Below, one piece after another: positions 50,299 to 59,006 of a DNA stretch of 64,000 nucleotides (positions are counted from its first letter, which is position 1; every line of letters begins with the position of its first letter). The position numbers and the translations under genes are program-made. Below the pieces are notes generated by a model. That model saw only the letters and a list, made by a program, of their open reading frames with translations, had not been told where the DNA came from and did no database searches. Source of the DNA: Streptomyces narbonensis (GTDB lineage Bacteria; Actinomycetota; Actinomycetes; Streptomycetales; Streptomycetaceae); assembly GCF_014649015.1 (NCBI RefSeq), contig NZ_BMSF01000020.1, positions 53,962 to 117,961 of the forward strand, given 5' to 3'.

Positions 50299-51306
50299 AT
50301 GGGCGAGAAGCCGACCGCGGCGGCGGCCGTCACGAGTGCCGATGTGGCGCGTCTGGCGGGGGTGTCACGCGCGACGGTGTCCTTCGTCCTCAACAACACA
50401 CAGGAGCACCGGGTCAGCGAGACCACGCGTGCCCGCGTGCTGGCGGCGGCCGAGCAGCTCGGTTACGTGCCGCACGCCGCAGCCCGGTCGCTCAGGGCCG
50501 GCCGCAGCAATCTCGTACTCATCCCCGCATCGGTCTCCGCTGCCGGAAGCCTGGTCAGCGCCTGGGTCGACGACCTGGAGAGCGAGCTGGAGCGCCACGG
50601 ATACGTCCTCGTGCTGCACGCCGGACGGTTCCCCGACCCGGTGAGCTCCGCCCGGGCCTGGGCGGAGCTCCGTCCGGCGGCGGTGGTGGCCCTGGACGGC
50701 GACAGCCTGTCCGGGCAGGCCGTGGAGGTCCTCAGTCGGGCGGGGGTGCGCGGCGTGCTGGCCTTCGCGTCCCGGGAGGTGCCCGGCGCCCACACCGTGG
50801 ACTTCGATCAGTCACGCATCGGCGCGCTCGCCGTCGAGCACCTGGTGGCGCGGGGCTGCCGGAAGGTCGGTGTGGTCATGCCGCAGGAGCGCGGCCTCGG
50901 CACCTTCGCCCGGCCGCGCCTGGCCGGTGCCGAGGGGGTCGCCGCCCGAAGTACGGCGACGGTGACGCCGGTGGACCTGTCCTACACCCACGAATCCGCC
51001 GCCGAACTCGCCGCGCGCTGGCGCGAGCTGGGTCTGGACGGGGTGTTCGCCTACAACGACGAGTACGCCGCGCTGCTGTTGCACGCCCTGCGCAACGAGG
51101 GCGTGTCCGTCCCCGGGGACGTCGCCGTGGTCGGCTGCGACGACCTGGTCCTCTCGGCCTTGCAGCAGCCGCCGTTGACGTCCGTACGGCTGGACCTGCC
51201 CACGCCCGCGCAGGTCGCCGACGCCCTGCACGAACTGGTGGACCGCGGCGCACGGCCGGAAGTGCGGGGCATGGAGCCCTTCCTGGTGCACCGTCAGTCC
51301 TCCTGA
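50299..51306 (+). CDS. LacI family regulator of the esterase/phosphatase regulon
   Basis: 335 aa. HTH and hinge: TSADVARLAGVSRATVSFVLNN, at residues 13-34, then a sugar-binding-protein-like effector domain ending with VGCDDLVLSALQQPPLTSVRLD. The ATG at 50299 has AGGGGA about 8 nt upstream; earlier in-frame starts would place the start inside the operator. Five GTTACACGTGTAAC-like palindromes occur within 7 kb on both sides, one of them in its own promoter, making it the likely binder. Effector unknown. Confidence 0.92.
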   Translation: MGEKPTAAAAVTSADVARLAGVSRATVSFVLNNTQEHRVSETTRARVLAAAEQLGYVPHAAARSLRAGRSNLVLIPASVSAAGSLVSAWVDDLESELERHGYVLVLHAGRFPDPVSSARAWAELRPAAVVALDGDSLSGQAVEVLSRAGVRGVLAFASREVPGAHTVDFDQSRIGALAVEHLVARGCRKVGVVMPQERGLGTFARPRLAGAEGVAARSTATVTPVDLSYTHESAAELAARWRELGLDGVFAYNDEYAALLLHALRNEGVSVPGDVAVVGCDDLVLSALQQPPLTSVRLDLPTPAQVADALHELVDRGARPEVRGMEPFLVHRQSS

Positions 51307-51377
51307 CCCGCAAGTCTTTTGAGCCCTCGGTTCTCGTGAGCCGTCAGTCTCAGTGAGCCGTCAGCCCCAGTAAGCCG

Positions 51378-52118
51378 TCAGGCCGTCTGAGGACTGCGGC
51401 CGTCCCGGGTGAGCTCTTCCCGGTTCAGCAGTGGAGTGAAGGCCCACCACACCAGGAGGGCCATTCCGGCTCCCGTCGTGGCGCCGGCCAGGGTGTCGCT
51501 CAGCCAGTGCGCGTGCAGCCAGGTGCGGCTCCACATCATCGCCAGCGTGAGGACCGCGCCGGCCGCCCACCAGCCGCGCCGCCGGCCCGCGGGGACGAGC
51601 AGGGCGATGGCGATCACCACGAGGAGGGCCGTTCCCGCGGTATGTCCCGACGGGAACGAACCGTGGTCCACACGGACCAAGGGGTCGGCGGGCCGCGGCC
51701 GGTCCACCCCGTACTTCAGGGCCTGGACGACGAGGACGTTCCCCACCAGGTAGGCGGTCAGCAGGCAGAACAGCGACGGCCAGCGCTTCCGGACCGCCAG
51801 GAAGACCAGCAGTCCTACGGGAACCACCACACCGAGCGGCCCGCCGAACCAGTCGAGCACGGTGGCGACCACGGCGTACGCGCCGTCATGCGGGCCTCCC
51901 ATCCACCGCAGCCAGGTGTCGTCGAGGGGCTGGAGGACGGGGCGCCCGGGGCGGACGAGCACCGTGGCCGCGAGTGTGGCGGTGACCAGCAGGAAGAGGG
52001 CGCCGAGAGCGGGTGGGCCGGAGCGCCGGGCGGCGGGGGAGGGGCGGTCGCGCCGTGACGGCGCCGGGGCCGGCGACGGGGCGGTTGTCACCTGAGTCTG
52101 GGCCGGAGTACCGGTCAT
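51378..52118 (-). CDS. PAP2 superfamily phosphatase
   Basis: 246 aa membrane phosphatase, paralogue of the protein encoded at 47166 (shared GGPLG, WMHAQWLSD/WLHAHWLSD regions). All catalytic motifs are intact: KYGVDRPRP, GSFPSGHTAGT and SRTWLHAHWLSD. Five or six hydrophobic segments follow a Pro/Ser-rich N-terminus of about 35 residues. It would hydrolyse lipid phosphates such as undecaprenyl pyrophosphate or phosphatidate on the outer face. It converges with the LacI gene, and a 9-bp repeat lies just upstream of its start. Confidence 0.92.
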   Translation of the reverse strand: MTGTPAQTQVTTAPSPAPAPSRRDRPSPAARRSGPPALGALFLLVTATLAATVLVRPGRPVLQPLDDTWLRWMGGPHDGAYAVVATVLDWFGGPLGVVVPVGLLVFLAVRKRWPSLFCLLTAYLVGNVLVVQALKYGVDRPRPADPLVRVDHGSFPSGHTAGTALLVVIAIALLVPAGRRRGWWAAGAVLTLAMMWSRTWLHAHWLSDTLAGATTGAGMALLVWWAFTPLLNREELTRDGRSPQTA

Positions 52119-52132
52119 GGAGTACCTCTCGC

Positions 52133-52204
52133 GGGGTGCAGGGGGTGCAGGGGGTGCAGGGGGTGCAGGGGGTGCAGGGGGTGCAGGGGCTGCCGGGGGT
52201 GCAG
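52133..52204. repeat. 9-bp tandem repeat, eight copies
   Basis: GGGGTGCAG repeated eight times (seventh copy degenerate) directly in front of the PAP2 gene start (on the minus strand). Variation in copy number could change that gene's promoter spacing or translation start region. Confidence 0.9.
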
Positions 52205-52338
52205 CAGTGGCGGTATGGCGGGGAGCAGTGGTCGTACGGGGGTGCGGTGGTCGCGGGGACGCGCGCGGGTGTGTACCGGATGCCGAGCGCGGGGCGCCGT
52301 CGTGACGACGCCCCGCGCTGGGTGATCGGCGGTGGTGC

Positions 52339-53319
52339 TCAGGCCCCCAGTCGACGGGCGAGGAAGTCGACGCTCTCGGTGACGATCGGCGTCACGTCGG
52401 GTGCGCCGAGGAAGATGTGGTCGGCGCCCTCCACCGGCAGGAGGGTGACGTCCCCGCCGGCGTCCCGGAGAGCCTCGGCGAGCGCCTCGCTCTGGCTGTA
52501 CGGAAGCAGTTGGTCCGCCGTCCCGTGGATCAGGAGGAACGGGGGCGGGGTGGAGGTGCCCGCGTAAGTGACCGGGCTGGCGGCGCGGGCGAGCTCCGGC
52601 AGCTGCTCGGGTGTGCCGCCCAGCAGCGCGCTGAAGGGATCGGGGTACGCGGAGCCGTCGGGCGCCGGCGGCATCGGCAGCGGGTGCGAGAGCAACGTGA
52701 CGACGTCCGAGGCCGCGTACCAGGCGACGACGGCCCGCACGGCGCTGTCCTGGCCGTCCTGGCCCTGGACGCCGACGTTCCCCTCCAGTGCCGCGGTGTC
52801 CTCGGTGGCGTCCGGCCGCACGAGGCCGGCGAGTGCGGCGAGGTGTCCGCCCGCCGACTCGCCCATGACCGCGATCCGGTCCTTGTCGATGCCGAGCTCG
52901 GCGGCGAAGTGGCGGATGTAGCGGATGGCCGCCTTCGTGTCGTGCAGCTGCGCCGGGAACGGGGCCTCGAGGCCGTGCCGGTAGTCGATGGCGACCAGGG
53001 CGAGGCCGGCGCCCAGGACGGTGCCGTGCAGCAGCTCGACCGGCACGGTCGGCGGCGGGTAGCGGCGGTCGCCCTCCAGCCAGCCGCCGCCGTGGATCCA
53101 GACGACGGCGGGTACCGGCTGCCCGGACGCCGGCACGTGGACGTCGAGCAGGCACGGCCGGTACCCCAGCGTGGTCGCGTAGGTCAGGCCGTCGTAGTGG
53201 CGTACGCCGTCCTGGTCGACCAGCGGCGGCGTGGGGGCGCGGTAAGGCGGCGGCGGCCATCCGGACTCGAGTCCGGACGGCGGCTGTACGGCCGGGGCGA
53301 TGGGAGGTGACTGGCTCAT
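52339..53319 (-). CDS. Alpha/beta hydrolase esterase (HSL / BD-FAE type)
   Basis: 326 aa. HGGGW oxyanion motif in VVWIHGGGWLEGDRRY, nucleophile elbow VMGESAGGHLAAL, acid in LIHGTADQLLPYSQSE and base His in VEGADHIFLG. It has no signal peptide. The pattern resembles bifunctional feruloyl/acetyl xylan esterase relatives and hormone-sensitive-lipase-like enzymes that act on small esters. A perfect operator (site 5) lies 88 bp upstream of its start, which places it in the LacI regulon. Confidence 0.93.
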   Translation of the reverse strand: MSQSPPIAPAVQPPSGLESGWPPPPYRAPTPPLVDQDGVRHYDGLTYATTLGYRPCLLDVHVPASGQPVPAVVWIHGGGWLEGDRRYPPPTVPVELLHGTVLGAGLALVAIDYRHGLEAPFPAQLHDTKAAIRYIRHFAAELGIDKDRIAVMGESAGGHLAALAGLVRPDATEDTAALEGNVGVQGQDGQDSAVRAVVAWYAASDVVTLLSHPLPMPPAPDGSAYPDPFSALLGGTPEQLPELARAASPVTYAGTSTPPPFLLIHGTADQLLPYSQSEALAEALRDAGGDVTLLPVEGADHIFLGAPDVTPIVTESVDFLARRLGA

Positions 53320-53406
53320 GTCCGCCTCTTTCCGAGGATGTGTGGCGGCGTTTTCCCATGAGATGTCCGAAATGCCTTGCGATCTCCATGGGGTCCGCCG
53401 TACGTT

Positions 53407-53420
53407 GTTACACGTGTAAC
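53407..53420. promoter_or_regulatory. GTTACACGTGTAAC operator (site 5, perfect palindrome)
   Basis: Perfect 14-bp palindrome upstream of the leftward esterase gene. A half site GTTACACG follows at 53485. Best-conserved member of the five-site family. Confidence 0.8.
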
Positions 53421-53534
53421 ACGATATGTGCGGCGTAGTAAACGTCTCGGTTGCCGGTCAGGTCGGCTGACGTGTGATCCCGGAGGTTACACGAGAAGAC
53501 ACGGTGTGCGTCGCCCCCTCGTCAGGGAGTTCCC

Positions 53535-54062
53535 ATGCCCGGTCCCGTGCTGTCCCGGTCCGCCCCGCTGCCCCGCTCGCGCGGCGAGTCGCCGATCCGT
53601 TCCGTCCCGACACCCACGCCGCCCCCTCCGCGCCCCGGGCGTCGTCTCGCCTGCTGGGTGGCGCGGGGTGCGGTGCTCGAGGTTCCCCGGGTGCGGGCGA
53701 GCCTGCGCCGGACGCTCGAAGGCTGGGGCATCGCGTTTCCGTGTGTCGAGTTGCTGCTGCTGGTCGGCACCGAGCTCCTGTCCAACGCTGTCCGGCATGC
53801 GGGTGCCGAGGGAGGACGGCCGCGCGTCACGGTCGCCCTCGCCGGTGGCCGGCTGCGGCTCGACGTCGCCGACGGGGACCCCCGCATGCCGCACTTCGCC
53901 AGGAGTGTCGGGCCGGGCGCCGACCTGGGGGTCGACGTGGATGCGGAGGGTGGTCGCGGGCTCGCGATCGTGAGCTTCCTCGTCGACGAGGCCGGCGGTG
54001 AGCTGGCGGCGTTCCGGGTGGCGGTCGGCAAGGTCGTGAGGGTCTGCGTCCCGATCGTCTGA
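53535..54062 (+). CDS. RsbW-like ATP-binding (HATPase) regulatory protein
   Basis: 175 aa. GHKL ATPase domain with N-box ELLSNAVRHA (about residues 80-89), LDVADGDP (G1), and GGRGLAIVSFL (G2). Such small stand-alone kinases are common in Streptomyces and act as anti-sigma factors or serine kinases on STAS proteins. The N-terminal 35 residues are Pro/Arg-rich and probably disordered. GGGAG lies 5 nt before the ATG. It is not obviously linked to the catabolic genes that follow. Confidence 0.88.
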   Translation: MPGPVLSRSAPLPRSRGESPIRSVPTPTPPPPRPGRRLACWVARGAVLEVPRVRASLRRTLEGWGIAFPCVELLLLVGTELLSNAVRHAGAEGGRPRVTVALAGGRLRLDVADGDPRMPHFARSVGPGADLGVDVDAEGGRGLAIVSFLVDEAGGELAAFRVAVGKVVRVCVPIV

Positions 54063-54094
54063 CGGGGCGTCACAAAAATCAATGTCGCGAAATC

Positions 54095-54122
54095 TTGACG
54101 CTCGTCAATTTGGCGAAATACT
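54095..54122 (+). promoter_or_regulatory. Promoter P1 of the aromatic catabolic cluster
   Basis: -35 TTGACG (54095-54100), 16-bp spacer, -10 AATACT (54117-54122). The -35 lies inside the inverted repeat TTGACG-CT-CGTCAA, flanked by two CGAAAT repeats, which could be a repressor site. The words TCTTGACG and TCG are shared with the promoter at 56544. Confidence 0.65.
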
Positions 54123-54166
54123 TGCCGCACTCCCTCCGCTGCCCCCGAAACCGAGGTGTGCGCCCC

Positions 54167-55795
54167 ATGGAGCTCTCCCCGTCCGCCCACGTGGACCCCT
54201 TCTGTCGTGACCGGCTTCCCCCTTCCGGCCACTGGCCCCAACTGCACTTCGATCTCCCGGAGTTGGCCTATCCGGACCGTCTCAACTGCGCCACCCGACT
54301 GCTGGACGACGCGGTCGCGCGCTGGGGCCCCGACCGGCCCTGCCTCCTCACCCCCGCCGATCGCTGGACGTACGGTGACCTGCTGCGCCGCGCCAACCAG
54401 GTGGCCCGGGTCCTGACCGAGGACCTCGGGCTCGTCCCCGGGAACCGCGTCCTGCTGCGCGGCCCCAACAACCCCTGGCTGGTGGCTGCTTGGCTCGGCG
54501 TTCTCAAGGCGGGCGGGGTCGCGGTCGCCACCATGCCCATGCTGCGCGCCGCGGAGCTGGCACAACTGACCGAGATCAGTCGGCCCCTGGTCGCCCTGTG
54601 CGATCACAGGTACCTCGACGAACTCGAAGCCGCCGGTACGCCGGGACTGACCGTCCTCGCCTTCGGCGGTGAGGGCGAGGGGGACCTGACGCGCCGGTGC
54701 GCGGCCAAGGACGGCACCTTCGAGGACGTCCCGACAGCGGCCGACGACGTGGCCCTCATCGCCTTCACCTCCGGCACGACCGGAAGGCCCAAGGCGACGA
54801 TGCACTTCCACCGGGACGTGCTCGCCAATGCCGACACGTTCTCGCGGTACGTCCTCAAGCCCCGGCCGGACGACGTCTTCACCGGTACGCCCCCGCTGGC
54901 CTTCACGTTCGGGCTCGGCGGCCTGGTCGTCTTCCCGCTCCACGCCGGGGCGGCGACGCTGCTCGTCGAGCAGGCGGCGCCCCGGCAGCTGGCCGACCTC
55001 GTCGCCGAGCACGGCGTCACGGTCCTCTTCACCGCCCCCACCGCGTACCGGGCGATCATCGCCGAGGGCGCCGCGGACCGCCTGACCGGCCTGCGCAGAT
55101 GCGTTTCCGCAGGTGAGGCCCTGCCGGCCCAGGTGTGGGAGGACTTCCACGCGGCGACCGGTCTGCGCATCATCGACGGCATCGGCGCGACCGAGATGCT
55201 CCATGTGTTCATCTCCGCCGCCGACGACGACGTCCGGCCCGGGGCGACCGGGAAGCCCGTGCCCGGTTACCGCGCGATGGTCGTCGACGAGACCGGTGCG
55301 CCGGTCGCCGACGGGGAGCCCGGACTGCTCGCCGTCACCGGCCCGACGGGCTGCCGATACCTCGACGATCCGCGCCAGACGGCGTACGTCCGGAACGGCT
55401 GGAACATCACCGGCGACACCTACCGGCGGGACGTGGACGGCTACTTCTGGTACGTGGCACGCAGCGACGACATGATCGTCTCCTCCGGCTACAACATCGG
55501 GGGCCCGGAGGTCGAGAAGGCGCTCATCGACCACCCCCACGTGGCGGAGTGCGCCGTCGTCGGTGCGCCCGACGAGCGGCGCGGCATGGTCGTCAAGGCG
55601 TACGTGGTCCTGGTCGACGGCGTCGCCGCCGGCGAGGCCACCGTCAAGGAGCTCCAGGACCACGTCAAGCAGACCATCGCGCCCTACAAGTACCCGCGCG
55701 CCGTCGAGTTCGTGACCGATCTGCCGCGCACGAGCAACGGAAAGCTGCAGCGGCACGTGCTGCGCCGACGCGCCGCGAACGCGGCCGGTGGCTGA
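54167..55795 (+). CDS. Aryl-CoA ligase (salicylate/2-aminobenzoate/benzoate-CoA ligase family)
   Basis: 542 aa adenylate-forming enzyme that would activate an aromatic acid with ATP and CoA. Motifs: AFTSGTTGRPKATMHFH (A3), GIGATEMLHVFIS (A5), NGWNITGDTYRRD (A7), YVARSDDMIVSSGYNIGGPEVE (A8) and TSNGKLQRHVLRR with the catalytic Lys (A10). The core resembles benzoate- and 2-aminobenzoate-CoA ligases and SdgA of the Streptomyces salicylate pathway. The ATG at 54167 has GAGGTG upstream. With the downstream salicylyl-CoA-type hydroxylase, salicylate is the best guess for substrate. Confidence 0.9.
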   Translation: MELSPSAHVDPFCRDRLPPSGHWPQLHFDLPELAYPDRLNCATRLLDDAVARWGPDRPCLLTPADRWTYGDLLRRANQVARVLTEDLGLVPGNRVLLRGPNNPWLVAAWLGVLKAGGVAVATMPMLRAAELAQLTEISRPLVALCDHRYLDELEAAGTPGLTVLAFGGEGEGDLTRRCAAKDGTFEDVPTAADDVALIAFTSGTTGRPKATMHFHRDVLANADTFSRYVLKPRPDDVFTGTPPLAFTFGLGGLVVFPLHAGAATLLVEQAAPRQLADLVAEHGVTVLFTAPTAYRAIIAEGAADRLTGLRRCVSAGEALPAQVWEDFHAATGLRIIDGIGATEMLHVFISAADDDVRPGATGKPVPGYRAMVVDETGAPVADGEPGLLAVTGPTGCRYLDDPRQTAYVRNGWNITGDTYRRDVDGYFWYVARSDDMIVSSGYNIGGPEVEKALIDHPHVAECAVVGAPDERRGMVVKAYVVLVDGVAAGEATVKELQDHVKQTIAPYKYPRAVEFVTDLPRTSNGKLQRHVLRRRAANAAGG

Positions 55796-55955
55796 CAGCT
55801 GACGGCCCACGGCTGACGCCCCATGGCCAACGGCCAACGGCCGATGGTCGGCAGACGACGTCCGGCGCCGACGGCCAACGGCCGACGTCCGATGCCGACG
55901 TCAGGCGCCGACGTCCGGCGCCGACGTCCGACAGTCGGCGGCCGACATACCAAAG
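55796..55955. repeat. Degenerate short tandem repeat between ligase and thioesterase
   Basis: About 160 bp of imperfect CGACGTCCGGCGC and CCAACGGCCGA units. No gene. It separates otherwise same-strand genes and could form extended structure in the mRNA. Confidence 0.7.
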
Positions 55956-56007
55956 CCGGCGGCAGGCCGTCGACCCTCGAAGCCCGAAGTCCCACGAAAG
56001 GCTCCTC

Positions 56008-56502
56008 ATGGAACCCCCCCTCACCCCCCGTGCGACCCCGTCGATCGGCAGCTGTGCCGAGGGGGCCGCCGAAGCCGGCGGGGCGAACCCGCCCGGCATC
56101 CTCATCGAGCGTCGTGTCGAATGGCCCGACACCGATGCCGCAGGCCACTACCACCACTCCACCGTCGTGCGCTGGGTGGAGGCGGCGGAGGCCGCCCTGC
56201 TGCGCCGCCTGGGTCTGGCCCACCTCTTCGGCAGCACGCCGCGCGTGCACTTCGAGGCCGACTACCTGGCGCGGCTGTGGTTCGGCGACCTCGTGCGCAT
56301 CGAACTGCGCGTCACCGAGGTCGGCACCACCTCGCTGCACTACGCCTTCACCGTCCGCGCCCAGGGCGACGAGGTGGCGGCCAGTGGCCGGATGGTGATC
56401 GCGCACTCCTCCGCACACGCGTCGGGGGCCACGCCGTGGCCCGAGGACGTGCGCGAGCTCTTCACCAGGGCGGGCGAGCAGGCCCCCGAAATCTACGGCT
56501 GA
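56008..56502 (+). CDS. Hotdog thioesterase (4-hydroxybenzoyl-CoA thioesterase-like)
   Basis: 164 aa. After a 30-residue lead come ILIERRVEWPDTDAAGHYHHSTVVRWVEAAEAALLRRLGL, the 4HBT signature with the catalytic Asp in DTDAAGH, and then VHFEADYLARLWFGDLVRIELRVTEVG. It would release a free aromatic acid from its CoA thioester, here probably gentisyl-CoA to gentisate, since the cluster has a CoA-level hydroxylase followed by free gentisate cleavage. AAAGG lies about 7 nt before the ATG. Confidence 0.9.
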   Translation: MEPPLTPRATPSIGSCAEGAAEAGGANPPGILIERRVEWPDTDAAGHYHHSTVVRWVEAAEAALLRRLGLAHLFGSTPRVHFEADYLARLWFGDLVRIELRVTEVGTTSLHYAFTVRAQGDEVAASGRMVIAHSSAHASGATPWPEDVRELFTRAGEQAPEIYG

Positions 56503-56543
56503 GACGCCGGTTCAAGCAGGTCAGGCACATGTATATAGCTTTC

Positions 56544-56571
56544 TTGACGATCGCAGGAATTACGGCATACG
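56544..56571 (+). promoter_or_regulatory. Promoter P2 before the hydroxylase operon
   Basis: -35 TTGACG (56544-56549), 16-bp spacer, -10 CATACG (56566-56571). It shares the extended element TCTTGACGxTCG with promoter P1, so a common regulator (probably PaaX) is likely. Confidence 0.6.
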
Positions 56572-56599
56572 TTGTTCCTCGAACCACTAGGAGGACGCC

Positions 56600-58993
56600 G
56601 TGCGCATAGCAGTCATCGGCGGAGGGCCCGGCGGGCTGTACTTCGCAGCCCTGGCCAAACAGCTCTCACCGCACTGGGAGATCACCGTCTGGGAGCGGAA
56701 CGCGGCCGACGACACCTTCGGCTTCGGAGTGGTCTTCTCGGACGAGACGCTCGACGGCATCGCCCAGGCCGATCCGCACGTCTCCGCGGCCATGTCCGCG
56801 GAGTTCGCCCGCTGGAGCGACATCGACGTGCGCTACCAGGGGCAGGTGCTCACCTCGGGCGGCCACGGCTTCGCCGCCCTCGGCCGCAAGCGCCTGCTGC
56901 AGATCCTCCAGCAGCGGTGCGCGGCGCTGGGAGTCGACGTGCGCTACCGCACCCTCGCCCCGTCGGCGGCCGAACTCGCCGCTGGCTACGACCTCGTGGT
57001 GGCGAGCGACGGCGTACGGTCGCAGACCCGGAGCACGTACGCCGACACCTTCGGACCGGACCTTGACGAACGCCACTGCCGCTACATGTGGCTCGCCACC
57101 GACAAGGTCTTCGAAGCCTTCACCTTCATCGTCGCGGAACACGACTTCGGGACCGTGCAGGTCCACGCGTACCCGTTCGACGACACCCGCAGCACCTTCA
57201 TCGTAGAGATCGACGAGGACTCCTGGCGGCGCGCGGGATTCGACGCCCTCGCGGCGCGCGACCTCCCGCCCGGGGCCGACGACGAGGCCGGCATCCGGCT
57301 GTGCGAGGAGATCCTCGCCGAACACCTCGACGGCCACCGCCTGATACCCAACGGCTCCCGGTGGATCAGCTTCACCACGGTACGGAACCGAACCTGGCGC
57401 CACGAGAACATCGTCCTGCTCGGGGACGCCGCCCACACTGCGCACTTCTCCATCGGATCCGGCACCAAGCTCGCCATGGAGGACGCCCTCGCCCTGGCCG
57501 CCTGCCTCCACGAACACCCGGACGTGCCCGGCGCCCTGGCCGCGTACGAGGCCGAGCGCAAGCCGGTCGTCGAGTCCACGCAGCGGGCCGCCCAGGCCAG
57601 CCTCGAATGGTTCGAGAACGTCGGCCGATACACGGGGCAGGAACCGCTCCAGTTCGCCTTCAACCTGCTCACCCGCAGCCGGCGGGTGACCTACGACAAC
57701 CTGCGCGTGCGCGACGAGGCGTTCACCGAGGCGGTGGACAGTTGGCACGCGGAAGACCAGGCGGGCCGGGACCCCGCGGAGACCGGCCGGCGGAGCGACC
57801 CGGTCCCCCCGATGTTCCGGCCGTTCCGGCTGGGCGGGGTGCGCCTGCGCAACCGTGTCGTGGTGCCGCCGACCGCGCTGTACTCCGCGCGGGACGGTGT
57901 GCCGGGTGACTTCGAGCTCGTCCACCTCGGCACGCAGGCGGTGGGCGGTTCGGGCCTCGTCATCGCCGGCATGACGGCCGTCAGCGCCGACGGACGCGCC
58001 ACCCCCGGCTGCCCGGGCCTGTACACCGACGAGCAGGAGGCGGCCTGGCGTCGCATCACCGACTTCGTCGGCGGGCAGTCGGACACCCGCCTCGGCATCC
58101 AGCTCACCCACGCCGGACGGCGCGCCGCCACCGGCACACCACAGGGCGACGACGACCGGTGCCACCCCCTCGGCGAGGACGGGTGGCCGCTGGTCGCCGC
58201 GTCCCCCCTGCCCTGGGACGCGGCGAGCGCGACACCCCGCGAGGCCACCCGCGAGGACATGGACGGCATCGCGCGGGACTTCGTCGCCACCGCCCGCCGC
58301 GCCGACCGGGCGGGCTTCGACGTGCTGGAACTCCAGTACGGCCACGGACACCTGATGTCGGGCTTCCTGTCGCCGCTGACCAACACCCGCACGGACGAGT
58401 ACGGCGGTGCCCTTCCTGACCGGATGCGCTTCCCGCTGGAGGTCCTGCGCGCGGTCCGCGAGGTGTGGCCCGCGACGAAGGCCCTGCTCGTCCGGATCTC
58501 GGCCACCGACTGGGCCGAAGGCGGCATCGGCGAATCCGACGTGGTCGACCTCTGCCGCGCACTGGCGGACGCGGGAGCGGACGCCGTCGACGTGTCCACC
58601 GGAGAAGTCGTCGCACACGAGCGGCCGCGCTACGGCCGGAGCTACCAGACGCCCTACGCCGACCTGATCCGCAACACCGTCGGCATACCCGTCATCACGG
58701 TGGGCGCCATCTCCACCTACGACGACGTCAACTCCCTCATCCTGGCGGGCCGGGCCGACCTGTGCGGCCTCGGCCGGGCTCAGCTCCACGACCCGCTCTG
58801 GACGCTCCACGCCGCCGCCGCCCAGCGGTACGCCGGACCGGCCGCGCCCTGGCCGGCGTACTGGAAGGCGGGCAGCGGCAGACCGCCGGGCGCCCGCACC
58901 GACCGCGTGCCACCCCGCCTCCAACTGCTCCGGGACGCACCCGCACCCGTGCACCAACGGTGGCTTCCCGAGCACGCGACGGCAGCGGTCTGA
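56600..58993 (+). CDS. Bifunctional salicylyl-CoA 5-hydroxylase / oxidoreductase (SdgC-like)
   Basis: 797 aa fusion. Residues 1 to about 395 are a flavoprotein hydroxylase with IGGGPGGLYFAAL (FAD dinucleotide fold) at the start and LLGDAAHTAHFSIGSGTKLAMEDALALA as the second FAD motif. Residues about 405-797 are an old-yellow-enzyme-like FMN domain (MFRPFRLGGVRLRNRVVVPPTA, GIQLTHAGRRA). The architecture is that of 2-aminobenzoyl-CoA monooxygenase/reductase and SdgC, which hydroxylates salicylyl-CoA at C5. GTG start with AGGAGG 5 nt upstream. First gene behind promoter P2. Confidence 0.92.
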   Translation: MRIAVIGGGPGGLYFAALAKQLSPHWEITVWERNAADDTFGFGVVFSDETLDGIAQADPHVSAAMSAEFARWSDIDVRYQGQVLTSGGHGFAALGRKRLLQILQQRCAALGVDVRYRTLAPSAAELAAGYDLVVASDGVRSQTRSTYADTFGPDLDERHCRYMWLATDKVFEAFTFIVAEHDFGTVQVHAYPFDDTRSTFIVEIDEDSWRRAGFDALAARDLPPGADDEAGIRLCEEILAEHLDGHRLIPNGSRWISFTTVRNRTWRHENIVLLGDAAHTAHFSIGSGTKLAMEDALALAACLHEHPDVPGALAAYEAERKPVVESTQRAAQASLEWFENVGRYTGQEPLQFAFNLLTRSRRVTYDNLRVRDEAFTEAVDSWHAEDQAGRDPAETGRRSDPVPPMFRPFRLGGVRLRNRVVVPPTALYSARDGVPGDFELVHLGTQAVGGSGLVIAGMTAVSADGRATPGCPGLYTDEQEAAWRRITDFVGGQSDTRLGIQLTHAGRRAATGTPQGDDDRCHPLGEDGWPLVAASPLPWDAASATPREATREDMDGIARDFVATARRADRAGFDVLELQYGHGHLMSGFLSPLTNTRTDEYGGALPDRMRFPLEVLRAVREVWPATKALLVRISATDWAEGGIGESDVVDLCRALADAGADAVDVSTGEVVAHERPRYGRSYQTPYADLIRNTVGIPVITVGAISTYDDVNSLILAGRADLCGLGRAQLHDPLWTLHAAAAQRYAGPAAPWPAYWKAGSGRPPGARTDRVPPRLQLLRDAPAPVHQRWLPEHATAAV

Positions 58994-59006
58994 CAGGGAG
59001 GAACAG

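Noticed and set aside
52117..52305. Gly/Ala-repeat frame over the 9-bp array and possible CRISPR-like look of the array
   Set aside because: Repeats are directly adjacent with no spacers, so not CRISPR, and the frame is only the repeat read through.
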